A stretch of 64,000 nucleotides of DNA from Prolixibacteraceae bacterium (GTDB lineage Bacteria; Bacteroidota; Bacteroidia; Bacteroidales; Prolixibacteraceae). How positions within the stretch are numbered: position 1 is the stretch's first letter; every line of letters begins with the position of its first letter. A model generated the notes under the pieces. The model searched no databases. It was not told the DNA's origin and saw nothing but the letters and a program-made list of their open reading frames with translations. The position numbers were made by a program, and so were the translations under genes. Shown here one piece after another: positions 54,631 to 63,101 of this stretch. The stretch is taken from assembly GCA_019163175.1 (NCBI GenBank), contig JAFLKN010000003.1:62001-126000 (forward strand), given 5' to 3'.

Positions 54631-56118
54631 ATGAAAACAAATTTTCAGAAAACAATTAAACCGATTCTCAATATCATGAAACGAACAACCAAAAATTTAC
54701 TGGCAATCCTTTTGTTGATTGCTGTTTGCTCAGGCTGCGACACCAATTCTTCGGCAGGTGAACCACCTTATACAAAACCCGTATTGGATTCCGATGTCAG
54801 TTTTTGGATGACCAGTCCGGTCCGTCAAATTCTGTTTAAAGAGCAAAATGTCAGCCTGAAGTTTGGCACCCAAAATGCTCAACATCCGGTTATTGATGTG
54901 AATGAGTCAACTACTTATCAGGAGATGGATGGCTTTGGCTATACCCTCACCGGAGGAAGCGCTATCTGGATCAACAAAATGGACAAACCCAGTCGGGCTT
55001 CCTTACTAAAAGAACTTTTTGCTACCGATGGCGCGAATATCGGAGTAAGTTATCTGCGCATCAGTATCGGCGCGTCAGATCTTAGCGACAAAGTTTTTAC
55101 TTACAATGATCTTGCTTCAGGAGAAACCGATACGGAGTTGAAAAAATTCAAAATCGATTACGAACGAACCGACCTCATTCCTGTACTGAAAGAAATTCTA
55201 GCCATTAATCCGGCAATCAAAATTCTTGGCTCGCCATGGTCGGCACCAAGTTGGATGAAAGACAACAACGACTCGCGTGGAGGCAGTTTAAAACCTGAAT
55301 ATTTTGGAGTTTATGCCAACTATTTTGTGAAATATATTCAGGAAATGGCCAAAGAGGGAATTACGATTGATGCAGTTACCATTCAGAACGAACCACTTCA
55401 TCCGGGAAATAACCCTAGCATGTACATGACTGCTGCCGATCAGGCTATATTCGTAAAAAAGAACCTGGGACCTGCATTTGCAGCTGCACAAATTAAAACA
55501 AAAATCATCGTTTACGATCACAATGCTGACCGCACCGACTACCCTATGAGTATTTTAAGTGATCCGGATGCTGCCAAATATGTTGATGGGTCGGCCTTTC
55601 ACTTATACGGCGGTTCAATTGACGCACTGACAGAAGTTCACAACAAGTTTCCGAGCAAAAACCTGTATTTTACCGAGCAGTGGGTAGGCGCTCCCGGAAA
55701 CCTTGCAGGCGATCTGCCCTGGCATACGCAAATGCTAACCATAGGTGCATCGCGCAACTGGTGCAAAACAGTACTGGAATGGAACCTGGCTGCAAATCCG
55801 AGCAACGACCCGCATACCGATCGCGGAGGATGTGATCAATGCTTAGGTGCTGTAACTATCAGCGGAAACACTGTAACCCGTAATCCTGCTTATTACATCA
55901 TTGCACATGCTGCAAAATTTGTCCGTCCTGGATCATTGCGTATCGAATCAAATACTTCGGGTGAGTTACCTAATGTGGCCTTTAAGACACCTGAAGGAAA
56001 GAAAGTTTTGATTGTTTTAAATACGACAGGCGCAACCAAACAATTCAATATCAAATCGAACGGAAAATATGTTGTGGCTTCACTTGACCAAGGTGCAGTC
56101 GGTACTTTTGTATGGTAA
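54631..56118 (+). CDS. GH30 family glycosidase lipoprotein
   Basis: A start at 54631 fits the promoter; the inner ATG at 54676 would give a more typical 20-residue lipoprotein signal (RTTKNLLAILLLIAVCSGCD). The 495-residue protein has a TIM barrel with YQEMDGFGYTLTGGSAIWIN near 92, acid/base Glu in VTIQNEPLHPGNNP (about 255), nucleophile Glu in NLYFTEQWVGAPG (about 349), and a C-terminal beta domain ending DQGAVGTFVW. GH30 members include beta-1,6-glucanases, beta-1,6-galactanases and glucosylceramidases; subfamily is not resolved here. It is monocistronic. Confidence 0.88.
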   Translation: MKTNFQKTIKPILNIMKRTTKNLLAILLLIAVCSGCDTNSSAGEPPYTKPVLDSDVSFWMTSPVRQILFKEQNVSLKFGTQNAQHPVIDVNESTTYQEMDGFGYTLTGGSAIWINKMDKPSRASLLKELFATDGANIGVSYLRISIGASDLSDKVFTYNDLASGETDTELKKFKIDYERTDLIPVLKEILAINPAIKILGSPWSAPSWMKDNNDSRGGSLKPEYFGVYANYFVKYIQEMAKEGITIDAVTIQNEPLHPGNNPSMYMTAADQAIFVKKNLGPAFAAAQIKTKIIVYDHNADRTDYPMSILSDPDAAKYVDGSAFHLYGGSIDALTEVHNKFPSKNLYFTEQWVGAPGNLAGDLPWHTQMLTIGASRNWCKTVLEWNLAANPSNDPHTDRGGCDQCLGAVTISGNTVTRNPAYYIIAHAAKFVRPGSLRIESNTSGELPNVAFKTPEGKKVLIVLNTTGATKQFNIKSNGKYVVASLDQGAVGTFVW

Positions 56119-56138
56119 GCATGGAAATGTGCTTAAAG

Positions 56139-56175
56139 AAAAAGGACGTAAACTTCAGTAGTTTACGTCCTTTTT
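56139..56175. terminator. Bidirectional terminator between convergent GH30 and PQQ dehydrogenase genes
   Basis: AAAAAGGACGTAAAC (56139-56153) and GTTTACGTCCTTTTT (56161-56175) pair perfectly over 15 bp round a 7-nt loop, with A- and T-runs on both sides so it works on each strand. Confidence 0.9.
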
Positions 56176-56186
56176 TGTTGTTCAGA

Positions 56187-57605
56187 TTAATTCACCGGAA
56201 CCAGTTTAACGATTATGCCAGGATTTTCAACTGCCATATAAATATAACCGTCGGGGCTAATTGTTACATTGCGCACACGGCCGGCATTTTCAAGCAATTT
56301 TTCCTGCTCAGTTACTTTTCCGTTTTCCAGGTGAACACGTTCGAGGTATTTAAAACTCAGCGACCCGCTCAGAATATCGCCATTCCAGCCTGGATAACGG
56401 TCGCCAACAATAAATTTCATGCTGCTCGGTCCAATCGAAGGAGTCCACTGAAAAACCGGCTGTTCCATACCATCCTTGGCTTTTAATTCTGACAAAATTG
56501 TTCCGTCGTAATTAATTCCGTAAGTAATTACCGGCCAACCATAATTGTTGCCTTTACCTACCAAATTAATTTCATCGCCTCCACGTGGTCCGTGTTCGTT
56601 GTTGTAAATCCGGCGGCTTACCGGATGAATATCAATTCCTTGGGGATTGCGGTGCCCGTATGAATAAATAGTTGGCATAGCTCCGGCAGTATTTACAAAC
56701 GGATTATCCTTCGGAATGCGTCCATCGTCAAAAATACGGTGGATTTTACCACAATGGTTGGTTAAAGTTTGAGCATTTGTCATTTCACCACGTTCGCCAA
56801 CCGAAAAGAATAAATAGCCCTGATCGTCAAATACCATCCGGCAACCAAAGTGAACACCTTTGGTCGAATTTGGCATAGCTTTAAATAATTCCTGCTGCTC
56901 AACCAACTTGTTATCTTTTAATTTAGCCCTGAAAATAGCAGTGTTCCCTCCCACTCCATCCGGAGCTTTTTGCGAATACGAAATATAAATCCAGCCATTC
57001 TCTTTGTATTTTGGATGCAGAACAACGTCCATCAATCCACCTTGACCCTGCGCGTAAACTTCTGGAACTCCTGAAATAATTGCTTTAAGTTTGCCATTAC
57101 TAAAACGGAACAATTGTCCACTTCGCTCAGTAACCAGCATATCGCCATCGGGCAAAAAGGTTATGCCCCATGGAACAGCGAGACCTTTGGCAATGGTATC
57201 AATACGGAATGCCTGATGTTTGGAACGAACTATTGCAGGAAATTTTGTAACAACAGGTGCAACTTTTTTGTCTTTCATCTCCAGGATGTAATCAGAAATA
57301 GCCTTCATTTCTGCACTTGTGAATGCTTTCTCGAATGTGGGCATTCCTAATTCGGGCAATCCGCTGCGTATCACACCAGTTAAATCGCCGCCAGCTTTAA
57401 AAGCTTCCCAGGTATTTCCGGCAAAACGCTCCATTTTTGTACCGTGACATCCGGCACAATATTTCAGGAAATTGTCTTTGGCTGAAGTTTGGCCAACATT
57501 GGTTTCCACCGGGTTTCCTGCAACTGAGGAGTCAACGTCAGGAGAGAGAAAAGCAATACCGGTCAGGAAAAGAATCGACAAACCGGAAATTAAAATCAGT
57601 TTCAT
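56187..57605 (-). CDS. Cytochrome c-PQQ-dependent aldose dehydrogenase fusion
   Basis: The 472-residue protein has a signal peptide (KLILISGLSILFLTGIAFLS), a mono-haem cytochrome c domain (about 42-115) with C50-A-G-C53-H54 and a likely axial Met in ELGMPTFEK, and a soluble sugar dehydrogenase domain (about 130-472) of the six-bladed PQQ propeller type: AVPWGITFLPDGDMLVTER, GCRMVFDDQGYLFFSVGER and YSYGHRNPQGIDIHP. The fused cytochrome would accept electrons from the sugar oxidation directly. It faces GH30 across a bidirectional terminator. Substrate is unknown; sugars freed by the nearby enzymes are a guess. Confidence 0.88.
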   Translation of the reverse strand: MKLILISGLSILFLTGIAFLSPDVDSSVAGNPVETNVGQTSAKDNFLKYCAGCHGTKMERFAGNTWEAFKAGGDLTGVIRSGLPELGMPTFEKAFTSAEMKAISDYILEMKDKKVAPVVTKFPAIVRSKHQAFRIDTIAKGLAVPWGITFLPDGDMLVTERSGQLFRFSNGKLKAIISGVPEVYAQGQGGLMDVVLHPKYKENGWIYISYSQKAPDGVGGNTAIFRAKLKDNKLVEQQELFKAMPNSTKGVHFGCRMVFDDQGYLFFSVGERGEMTNAQTLTNHCGKIHRIFDDGRIPKDNPFVNTAGAMPTIYSYGHRNPQGIDIHPVSRRIYNNEHGPRGGDEINLVGKGNNYGWPVITYGINYDGTILSELKAKDGMEQPVFQWTPSIGPSSMKFIVGDRYPGWNGDILSGSLSFKYLERVHLENGKVTEQEKLLENAGRVRNVTISPDGYIYMAVENPGIIVKLVPVN

Positions 57606-57754
57606 GTTGGATAGGTTTTAATGTTCAAGCTTCTGAAACAGTTAAGTAGGCAGAATTGTTGACATTTTATTTAGCGCCGCGTTTCCGGTATTTCTTAAAT
57701 TTCGGTAGCATTTAAATGGTAATAAAATCGAATTTTCAATTTTCTTTGTAAGCT

Positions 57755-58348
57755 ATGGAAAATACCGAATTCAATATTAGGCTGAAAGAAGGCAATTCGC
57801 TGGCGTACGAAGAATTGTTTAAACAAACCTATCCGCGATTACTCGGATATTGCAGCCTTTTTATCCACAATCAATCGCAAGCCAACGATTTGGTTCAGGA
57901 ATGTTTTGTAAGGCTTTGGGAAAAACGTTCGACGATTAGTGCATCTCAATCGGTTGAAAGTTTATTGTTCGTGATGCTTCGTAACCGTTGCCTCAACTAT
58001 CTCCGCGACCAAAAATTACATGTATTTGATAAAAACATCAATCTGGTTGGCGAAAACGAGCTCCAACACCTTTACCAATTAGATTTTGCCGGGAAAGAAG
58101 AGAAAACACTGGAAGAAAAACTAATTGAAGCCATCCGCGAATCGGTTGAAAAACTTCCGGAGAAACGTAAATTGGTATTCGTGAAAACCAAAGTTGAAGG
58201 TAAAAAGAATAAAGAAGTAGCAACAGAACTGAACATTTCGGTTAAAGCGGTAGAAAAACACCTGCACCAGGCCAAAGAACAAATCCGCAAAGAAATGTTA
58301 CTGAAATTCCCATTGTTATCGGTTTTAGTTACCCTTCTCCTGAAATAA
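57755..58348 (+). CDS. ECF-type RNA polymerase sigma-70 factor of PUL B
   Basis: The 197-residue protein has region 2 (NQSQANDLVQECFVRLWEKR, about 38-57) and region 4 (NKEVATELNISVKAVEKHLH, about 148-167). It pairs with the FecR gene starting 141 bp later and belongs to the same Bacteroidota ECF class as the PUL A sigma, though the two are distinct in sequence. It is divergent from the PQQ dehydrogenase gene with a 149-bp gap, in which only a weak -7-like TTTCTTTG is visible near 57738. Confidence 0.9.
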   Translation: MENTEFNIRLKEGNSLAYEELFKQTYPRLLGYCSLFIHNQSQANDLVQECFVRLWEKRSTISASQSVESLLFVMLRNRCLNYLRDQKLHVFDKNINLVGENELQHLYQLDFAGKEEKTLEEKLIEAIRESVEKLPEKRKLVFVKTKVEGKKNKEVATELNISVKAVEKHLHQAKEQIRKEMLLKFPLLSVLVTLLLK

Positions 58349-58489
58349 GATCACCCAAATTTTAACAATTCCCAAGTTGTCATCTAAATATTTGGCAATG
58401 CCAAAAAGCAAAACCTGAAATTTGAAACCTGGAGCCTGAAACTTTTTTATTATTTGGGGTAGGGTTTTTCTGAAATTTGTGTACTCATC

Positions 58490-59503
58490 ATGAAACTTTA
58501 TAAAATGAAATCAATCATCAAAAAATATTTGACAGGAAAAAGCTCGAATGAAGAGCAGAAAGACCTGCTGCAATGGATCAGGCGGGAAGAAAATCTGAAC
58601 GAGTTTCAATGCATTAAAAAGGAATGGACCACGGAGGTAAGAAAAGAAACCATTCCTTCAGAATTTGCCCAGGATTGGAAAGCTATCCAAAGTAAAATGA
58701 TGGCGCAGTTGCAGCAGGAAGTTCAACAGAAACAGCGTACTCTCAATTTCTTTAGGTATGCAGCCATTTTTATGGTGCTGATAGCCGTACCCGCCCTTCT
58801 TTACATCTTTTCGCAAAATCAGCCAGCGGCCCCACTTGTTTACACAACTGTTGCTGCCGATTACGGACAAATCTCGAAAGTGGTACTGCCTGACAGTTCA
58901 GTGGTTTGGGTCAATTCAGGCTCTACTATTAAATACAACAATCAGTTTTCAGCTTCGAACCGCGACATAGAACTGGTAGGAGAAGCTTTTTTCAAAGTGA
59001 CTAAAAATATGGATTTGCCAATGATTGTAAGTAGTTCGGATTTAAATATAATGGTGTTGGGAACCGAATTCAGCGTTTCGGCCTATCCTGAAGAACCCAA
59101 TATTCATGTGATACTCGAAAAAGGAAAGGTTGAACTGACTTCATCATGTAATGCCCGTTTCCGGCAGGAAATGAAGCCCGGAGAAATGGCATCCTTCAGT
59201 AAAACGAAAAAAGAACTGGCGCTTGCCACTGTAAACACCAGTTTATTCACCTCATGGAAAGATGGATTAATTAACATTTATAATCTTCCGCTCAGTGAAG
59301 TGGTTATTAAACTGGAAAAGAGATACAACCAGAAGTTTTTGGTTGATGACCGGATAAAAGATTTACCCTACACGTTTACCATTAAAAATGAAGATTTAAG
59401 CAGCCTGCTTAGTCTAATGGAAAAAATCACTCCGGTTGATGCCATTCAAAAAGAAAATGTAATTGAATTAAAGTTCAATAAAAATAAAATCAGGCTAAAA
59501 TGA
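58490..59503 (+). CDS. FecR-type anti-sigma factor of PUL B
   Basis: The 337-residue protein has a cytoplasmic N-terminus (about 1-85), one membrane segment (about 87-106, FRYAAIFMVLIAVPALLYIF), and a periplasmic FecR domain (ADYGQISKVVLPDSSVVWVN near 125; ELVGEAFFKV near 163; VLGTEFSVSAY near 188). A start at 58505 is also possible. Like its PUL A counterpart it would relay the signal from the STN domain of SusC to its sigma. Confidence 0.9.
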   Translation: MKLYKMKSIIKKYLTGKSSNEEQKDLLQWIRREENLNEFQCIKKEWTTEVRKETIPSEFAQDWKAIQSKMMAQLQQEVQQKQRTLNFFRYAAIFMVLIAVPALLYIFSQNQPAAPLVYTTVAADYGQISKVVLPDSSVVWVNSGSTIKYNNQFSASNRDIELVGEAFFKVTKNMDLPMIVSSSDLNIMVLGTEFSVSAYPEEPNIHVILEKGKVELTSSCNARFRQEMKPGEMASFSKTKKELALATVNTSLFTSWKDGLINIYNLPLSEVVIKLEKRYNQKFLVDDRIKDLPYTFTIKNEDLSSLLSLMEKITPVDAIQKENVIELKFNKNKIRLK

Positions 59504-59622
59504 GATCCAATTGAATGCCTGCAAGAATAAAAGCAACACGTTTAAGCAACACTTTAACACTAAAAATTATAGACAAAAACAAATAGTACCGATTTCAAAT
59601 AAATACGAAACATTAAAAAAAA

Positions 59623-59650
59623 ACCGAAAAGCGCGGCAACGCTTTTCGGT
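59623..59650 (+). other. Leader hairpin before susC of PUL B
   Basis: ACCGAAAAGCG (59623-59633) and CGCTTTTCGGT (59640-59650) form a perfect 11-bp stem with a 6-nt loop. A run of A precedes it, so it would terminate minus-strand transcripts; on the plus strand no T-run follows, so it is a leader structure before SusC. Confidence 0.6.
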
Positions 59651-59706
59651 CAAAGATACACCATCAAAAGTGATGGCGATGTTTAATAACAAAATCATTC
59701 AAAACT

Positions 59707-62700
59707 ATGAAAAAATCATGTATCAGAGGACTAATTCCTCCGGTCTGGAACAAAAAATGTTTTAGAATTATGCGACTAACTATTCTATTTCTATTTTTAG
59801 GCTTGATGCAGGTTTCTGCCAGCCTTTACAGTCAATCAACCAAACTTAATTTGGACTTTCGAAATGCCCGCGTAGTGGATGTTTTGGAAGCAATTGAGAA
59901 CCAAAGCGAGTTTCGCTTTGCCTACAGCGCCGAATACATTGATATGAACAGAAAAGTAAGTGTTGATGTAAAAGGAAAAAGTATCGAACAAACTTTATTA
60001 GTTATTTTTGATGGAACAGATGTTAAATATTCGGTGAATGACCGTCATATTATGCTTTTTCAGGCAGATATGTCGGAGAATACATCACAACAACAAAAAT
60101 CTGTTTCTGGTAAAGTAACTGACTCTTCAGGTATCGGTATTCCGGGTGTCTCCATTATGGTTAAAGGTACAACTAATGGAATCATTACTGACAGTGCCGG
60201 AATCTACTCCCTTTCGAACGTATCTTCAAATGCAACTTTGGTATATTCGTTTGTTGGTATGAAACCGCAGGAAATTGCTGTTGGAAGTAAAGCAATTATT
60301 AATGTTACACTTACTGAAGAGACATTTGGATTGGAAGAAGTGGTGGCTGTTGGATACGGTGTTCAGCGTAAATCTGACGTTGCCGGATCTGTTGGTGTCG
60401 CCACTGCTGATCAGATTTTAAAATCATCATCATTCAACGCACTTCAAGGTTTAAAAGGTAAAGTTGCCGGTGTAAACATCTTTACCAACTCTGGAAATCC
60501 TTCTGGAAATACTCGTGTAATAATCCGCGGAATCAATTCAATAAGTACCAACTCTAATCCATTGTATGTGGTTGATGGAGTTCAGATGTCAGATTTTCAG
60601 TTCATGAACCCGAACGACATCGAACGTATTGAAGTATTGAAAGATGCTTCGGCAGCTGCCATTTATGGCGCACGTGGAGCTAATGGTGTTATTCTTGTTA
60701 CTACAAAAAGAGGTTCTGGTGAAGGTGAAGGAGTCACTGTATCCTACAACGGCTGGATTAGTCTCGGAACGATGGCTAAAAAAGTTGATCTGATGAATTC
60801 GGAAGAATTTATGAAAATGGAAGAAATCGGGTTCTCCAACTTCTCAAAATATGCCCAAAGTGTAAAATATGTAGGTACTCCGGTTAACCGGACAGATCCA
60901 CGCCTTTTTGATGCGCAGGGAAAACCTTTGTACGATACCGATTGGCAGGATGAAGCTACAAGAGATGTAGTTTCTCAAAACCATCAATTCAGCATTCAGC
61001 AACAGTCGAAAAACTCATCTGTTGGCGCATTTATGAACTATACAGATCAACAAGGAATTATGCTAAATAGCTTCATGAAGCGTATAAATACAAAATTAAC
61101 CTACGATGCACATCCAAAACCCTGGCTATCGACCGGCATGAACCTGATGGTAAATCATATATGGGCCAACGATTTGGACGAAACCGGTGGTGGACAAACT
61201 GCCAGACGTACAATGTGGGAAATGCCGTCTATCTATCCAGTGAAATTTCCTGACGGAACATGGGCTAATTCGCAGTTTACCGGGAATAAACTAAATTTAG
61301 GAGTTGAGGCAATGACCAATCCTGTTCATGAGTTAACAACAAGGAAGATGAACCGTTTTAAAACAAAAATTTTCGGAAACGCGTCGTTAACATTCCATAT
61401 TGCCAAAGGTTTGGATCTTAAAACCCAAATCGGATTGGATGCCAACCAGAATAAAGACAAAAATTTCAGTCCGAATGATCTGATTAATATTTCGTCTCCA
61501 AATGGAAGGGCCAATATTTCAACATACGACAGCTACTACTGGCAAGAAGAAACTTTCTTAACCTACAGCAAAGCAATTAATAAACATAGGATTAATGCTT
61601 TGGCTGGTTTGTCTTGGTCACAATTAACTGCAGCAACATCAAATACTGGTGATGTAAGTGGTTTTGCCACAAACTTCTTCGGTTACAATAACCTTGGCGC
61701 TGGTACTACACCATCTGCACCGGGTTCTGACTGGAGCCGTTGGGCAATGAACTCTTACTTTTTACGCGGAAGTTATACTTACAACGATAAATATCTGGCA
61801 ACAGTTACCGCACGTGTTGATGGATCTTCACGTTTCGGTGCAAATAATCATTACGGATTTTTCCCTTCAGCTGCACTTGGATGGATTATTTCCAATGAAG
61901 ATTTCCTGAAAGATTCAGAATGGCTCAACAGCCTTAAACTGCATACCAGCTACGGACGTACAGGTAGTTCTGAAATTGGTGTTTACAGTACTTTAGCAAC
62001 GATTTCATCGGGTACAGTATTGCTAAATAACGGACGTGGTGCAAGTACCAATGTTGCCCGGTTAGCAAACCCCGACCTGCAATGGGAAAAAACAGACCAA
62101 TTCGATCTTGGATTTAATCTGAGTGTATTGAATAACAGGGTTTCTCTTGACCTTGATTACTATTATAAACTTACATCTGATTTATTATTAGCACGTCCGA
62201 TTCCATATACTACAGGATTTAGTTCGGTAACTGATAATATTGGAGAAGTTTCAAATCGAGGTCTCGATATTTTATTAACAACAGAAAACGTTAAATCAAA
62301 GGATTTTACATGGCAAACGACCATCAATGCTAATTATAATACCAACCGCATTGAAAAATTGGGTGCAAATAATGAAGACATCCTGACCAGCCCTGGCTTT
62401 GTTGGAGGTAACGTCATTCTTCGTGTAGGAGAATCGCTAAGTTCATTCTATGGATATAAAAGATTAGGCATCTGGGGAACAAGTGAGGCGGCCGAAGCTG
62501 CTAAAGTAGGAGCAGTTCCCGGACAGGCAAAACGTTCAACAGCACGAGAAATACTTGGTAAAGGATTACCTGATTGGACAGGTAGTTTGATCAATTCCTT
62601 CACTTACAAAAACTGGGATTTTTCTATTGATCTACAATTTGTTTATGGTGTTGACACCTGGCAGCTTTTTTTCCACTCGATGGAAGACCGAAGTGGCATT

Positions 62701-63078
62701 GCCAATGGATTCTCAACAATCCTATACAATGGATGGACTGAAACCAACCAAAATACAATGGTTCAGCAAATCAGACAGCAAAATTACAGTGGTCAGGATA
62801 GTCAGTCCGACTCACATTGGGTATGTGACGGATCTTACATCCGCGGTAATTTACTCCAGTTAGGTTATACTTTTGATAACAACACTCTTGGAAGAATTGG
62901 ATTTAAGAAATTAAGAGCATACGGAAGTGTTAACAATGCATTTCTGATTAATTCAAAAGATTTTCTTGGGTACGATCCTGAAGCAGTTTCAAACTCCGAC
63001 CAGTTTGGACAGAATATTTTCTTTTATCAATATCCAAAACCAAGGACATTTACTTTTGGAGTAAGCCTAAGCTTCTAA
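59707..63078 (+). CDS. susC: STN-type SusC/TonB-dependent outer membrane transporter of PUL B
   Basis: The 1123-residue protein has a signal sequence with a long N-region (hydrophobic IMRLTILFLFLGLMQVSASL near 21-40), an STN domain (about 48-115), a carboxypeptidase-regulatory-like domain (about 128-200), the plug (from about 213, EEVVAVGYGVQRKSD) and a barrel ending RTFTFGVSLSF. It imports glycan fragments with the SusD protein, which follows 23 bp later. An STN domain and the preceding sigma/FecR genes mark it as an inducible transducer, as in PUL A; the two SusC proteins are diverged paralogues and should bind different ligands. Confidence 0.95.
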   Translation: MKKSCIRGLIPPVWNKKCFRIMRLTILFLFLGLMQVSASLYSQSTKLNLDFRNARVVDVLEAIENQSEFRFAYSAEYIDMNRKVSVDVKGKSIEQTLLVIFDGTDVKYSVNDRHIMLFQADMSENTSQQQKSVSGKVTDSSGIGIPGVSIMVKGTTNGIITDSAGIYSLSNVSSNATLVYSFVGMKPQEIAVGSKAIINVTLTEETFGLEEVVAVGYGVQRKSDVAGSVGVATADQILKSSSFNALQGLKGKVAGVNIFTNSGNPSGNTRVIIRGINSISTNSNPLYVVDGVQMSDFQFMNPNDIERIEVLKDASAAAIYGARGANGVILVTTKRGSGEGEGVTVSYNGWISLGTMAKKVDLMNSEEFMKMEEIGFSNFSKYAQSVKYVGTPVNRTDPRLFDAQGKPLYDTDWQDEATRDVVSQNHQFSIQQQSKNSSVGAFMNYTDQQGIMLNSFMKRINTKLTYDAHPKPWLSTGMNLMVNHIWANDLDETGGGQTARRTMWEMPSIYPVKFPDGTWANSQFTGNKLNLGVEAMTNPVHELTTRKMNRFKTKIFGNASLTFHIAKGLDLKTQIGLDANQNKDKNFSPNDLINISSPNGRANISTYDSYYWQEETFLTYSKAINKHRINALAGLSWSQLTAATSNTGDVSGFATNFFGYNNLGAGTTPSAPGSDWSRWAMNSYFLRGSYTYNDKYLATVTARVDGSSRFGANNHYGFFPSAALGWIISNEDFLKDSEWLNSLKLHTSYGRTGSSEIGVYSTLATISSGTVLLNNGRGASTNVARLANPDLQWEKTDQFDLGFNLSVLNNRVSLDLDYYYKLTSDLLLARPIPYTTGFSSVTDNIGEVSNRGLDILLTTENVKSKDFTWQTTINANYNTNRIEKLGANNEDILTSPGFVGGNVILRVGESLSSFYGYKRLGIWGTSEAAEAAKVGAVPGQAKRSTAREILGKGLPDWTGSLINSFTYKNWDFSIDLQFVYGVDTWQLFFHSMEDRSGIANGFSTILYNGWTETNQNTMVQQIRQQNYSGQDSQSDSHWVCDGSYIRGNLLQLGYTFDNNTLGRIGFKKLRAYGSVNNAFLINSKDFLGYDPEAVSNSDQFGQNIFFYQYPKPRTFTFGVSLSF

Positions 63079-63101
63079 TTTAACCTTAAAAGCAAAAAAC
63101 A

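Noticed and set aside
59511-59765. 84-codon ORF between FecR and SusC of PUL B
   Set aside because: It overlaps the SusC start, spans the hairpin and A-run, and its protein is low-complexity and Lys-rich.
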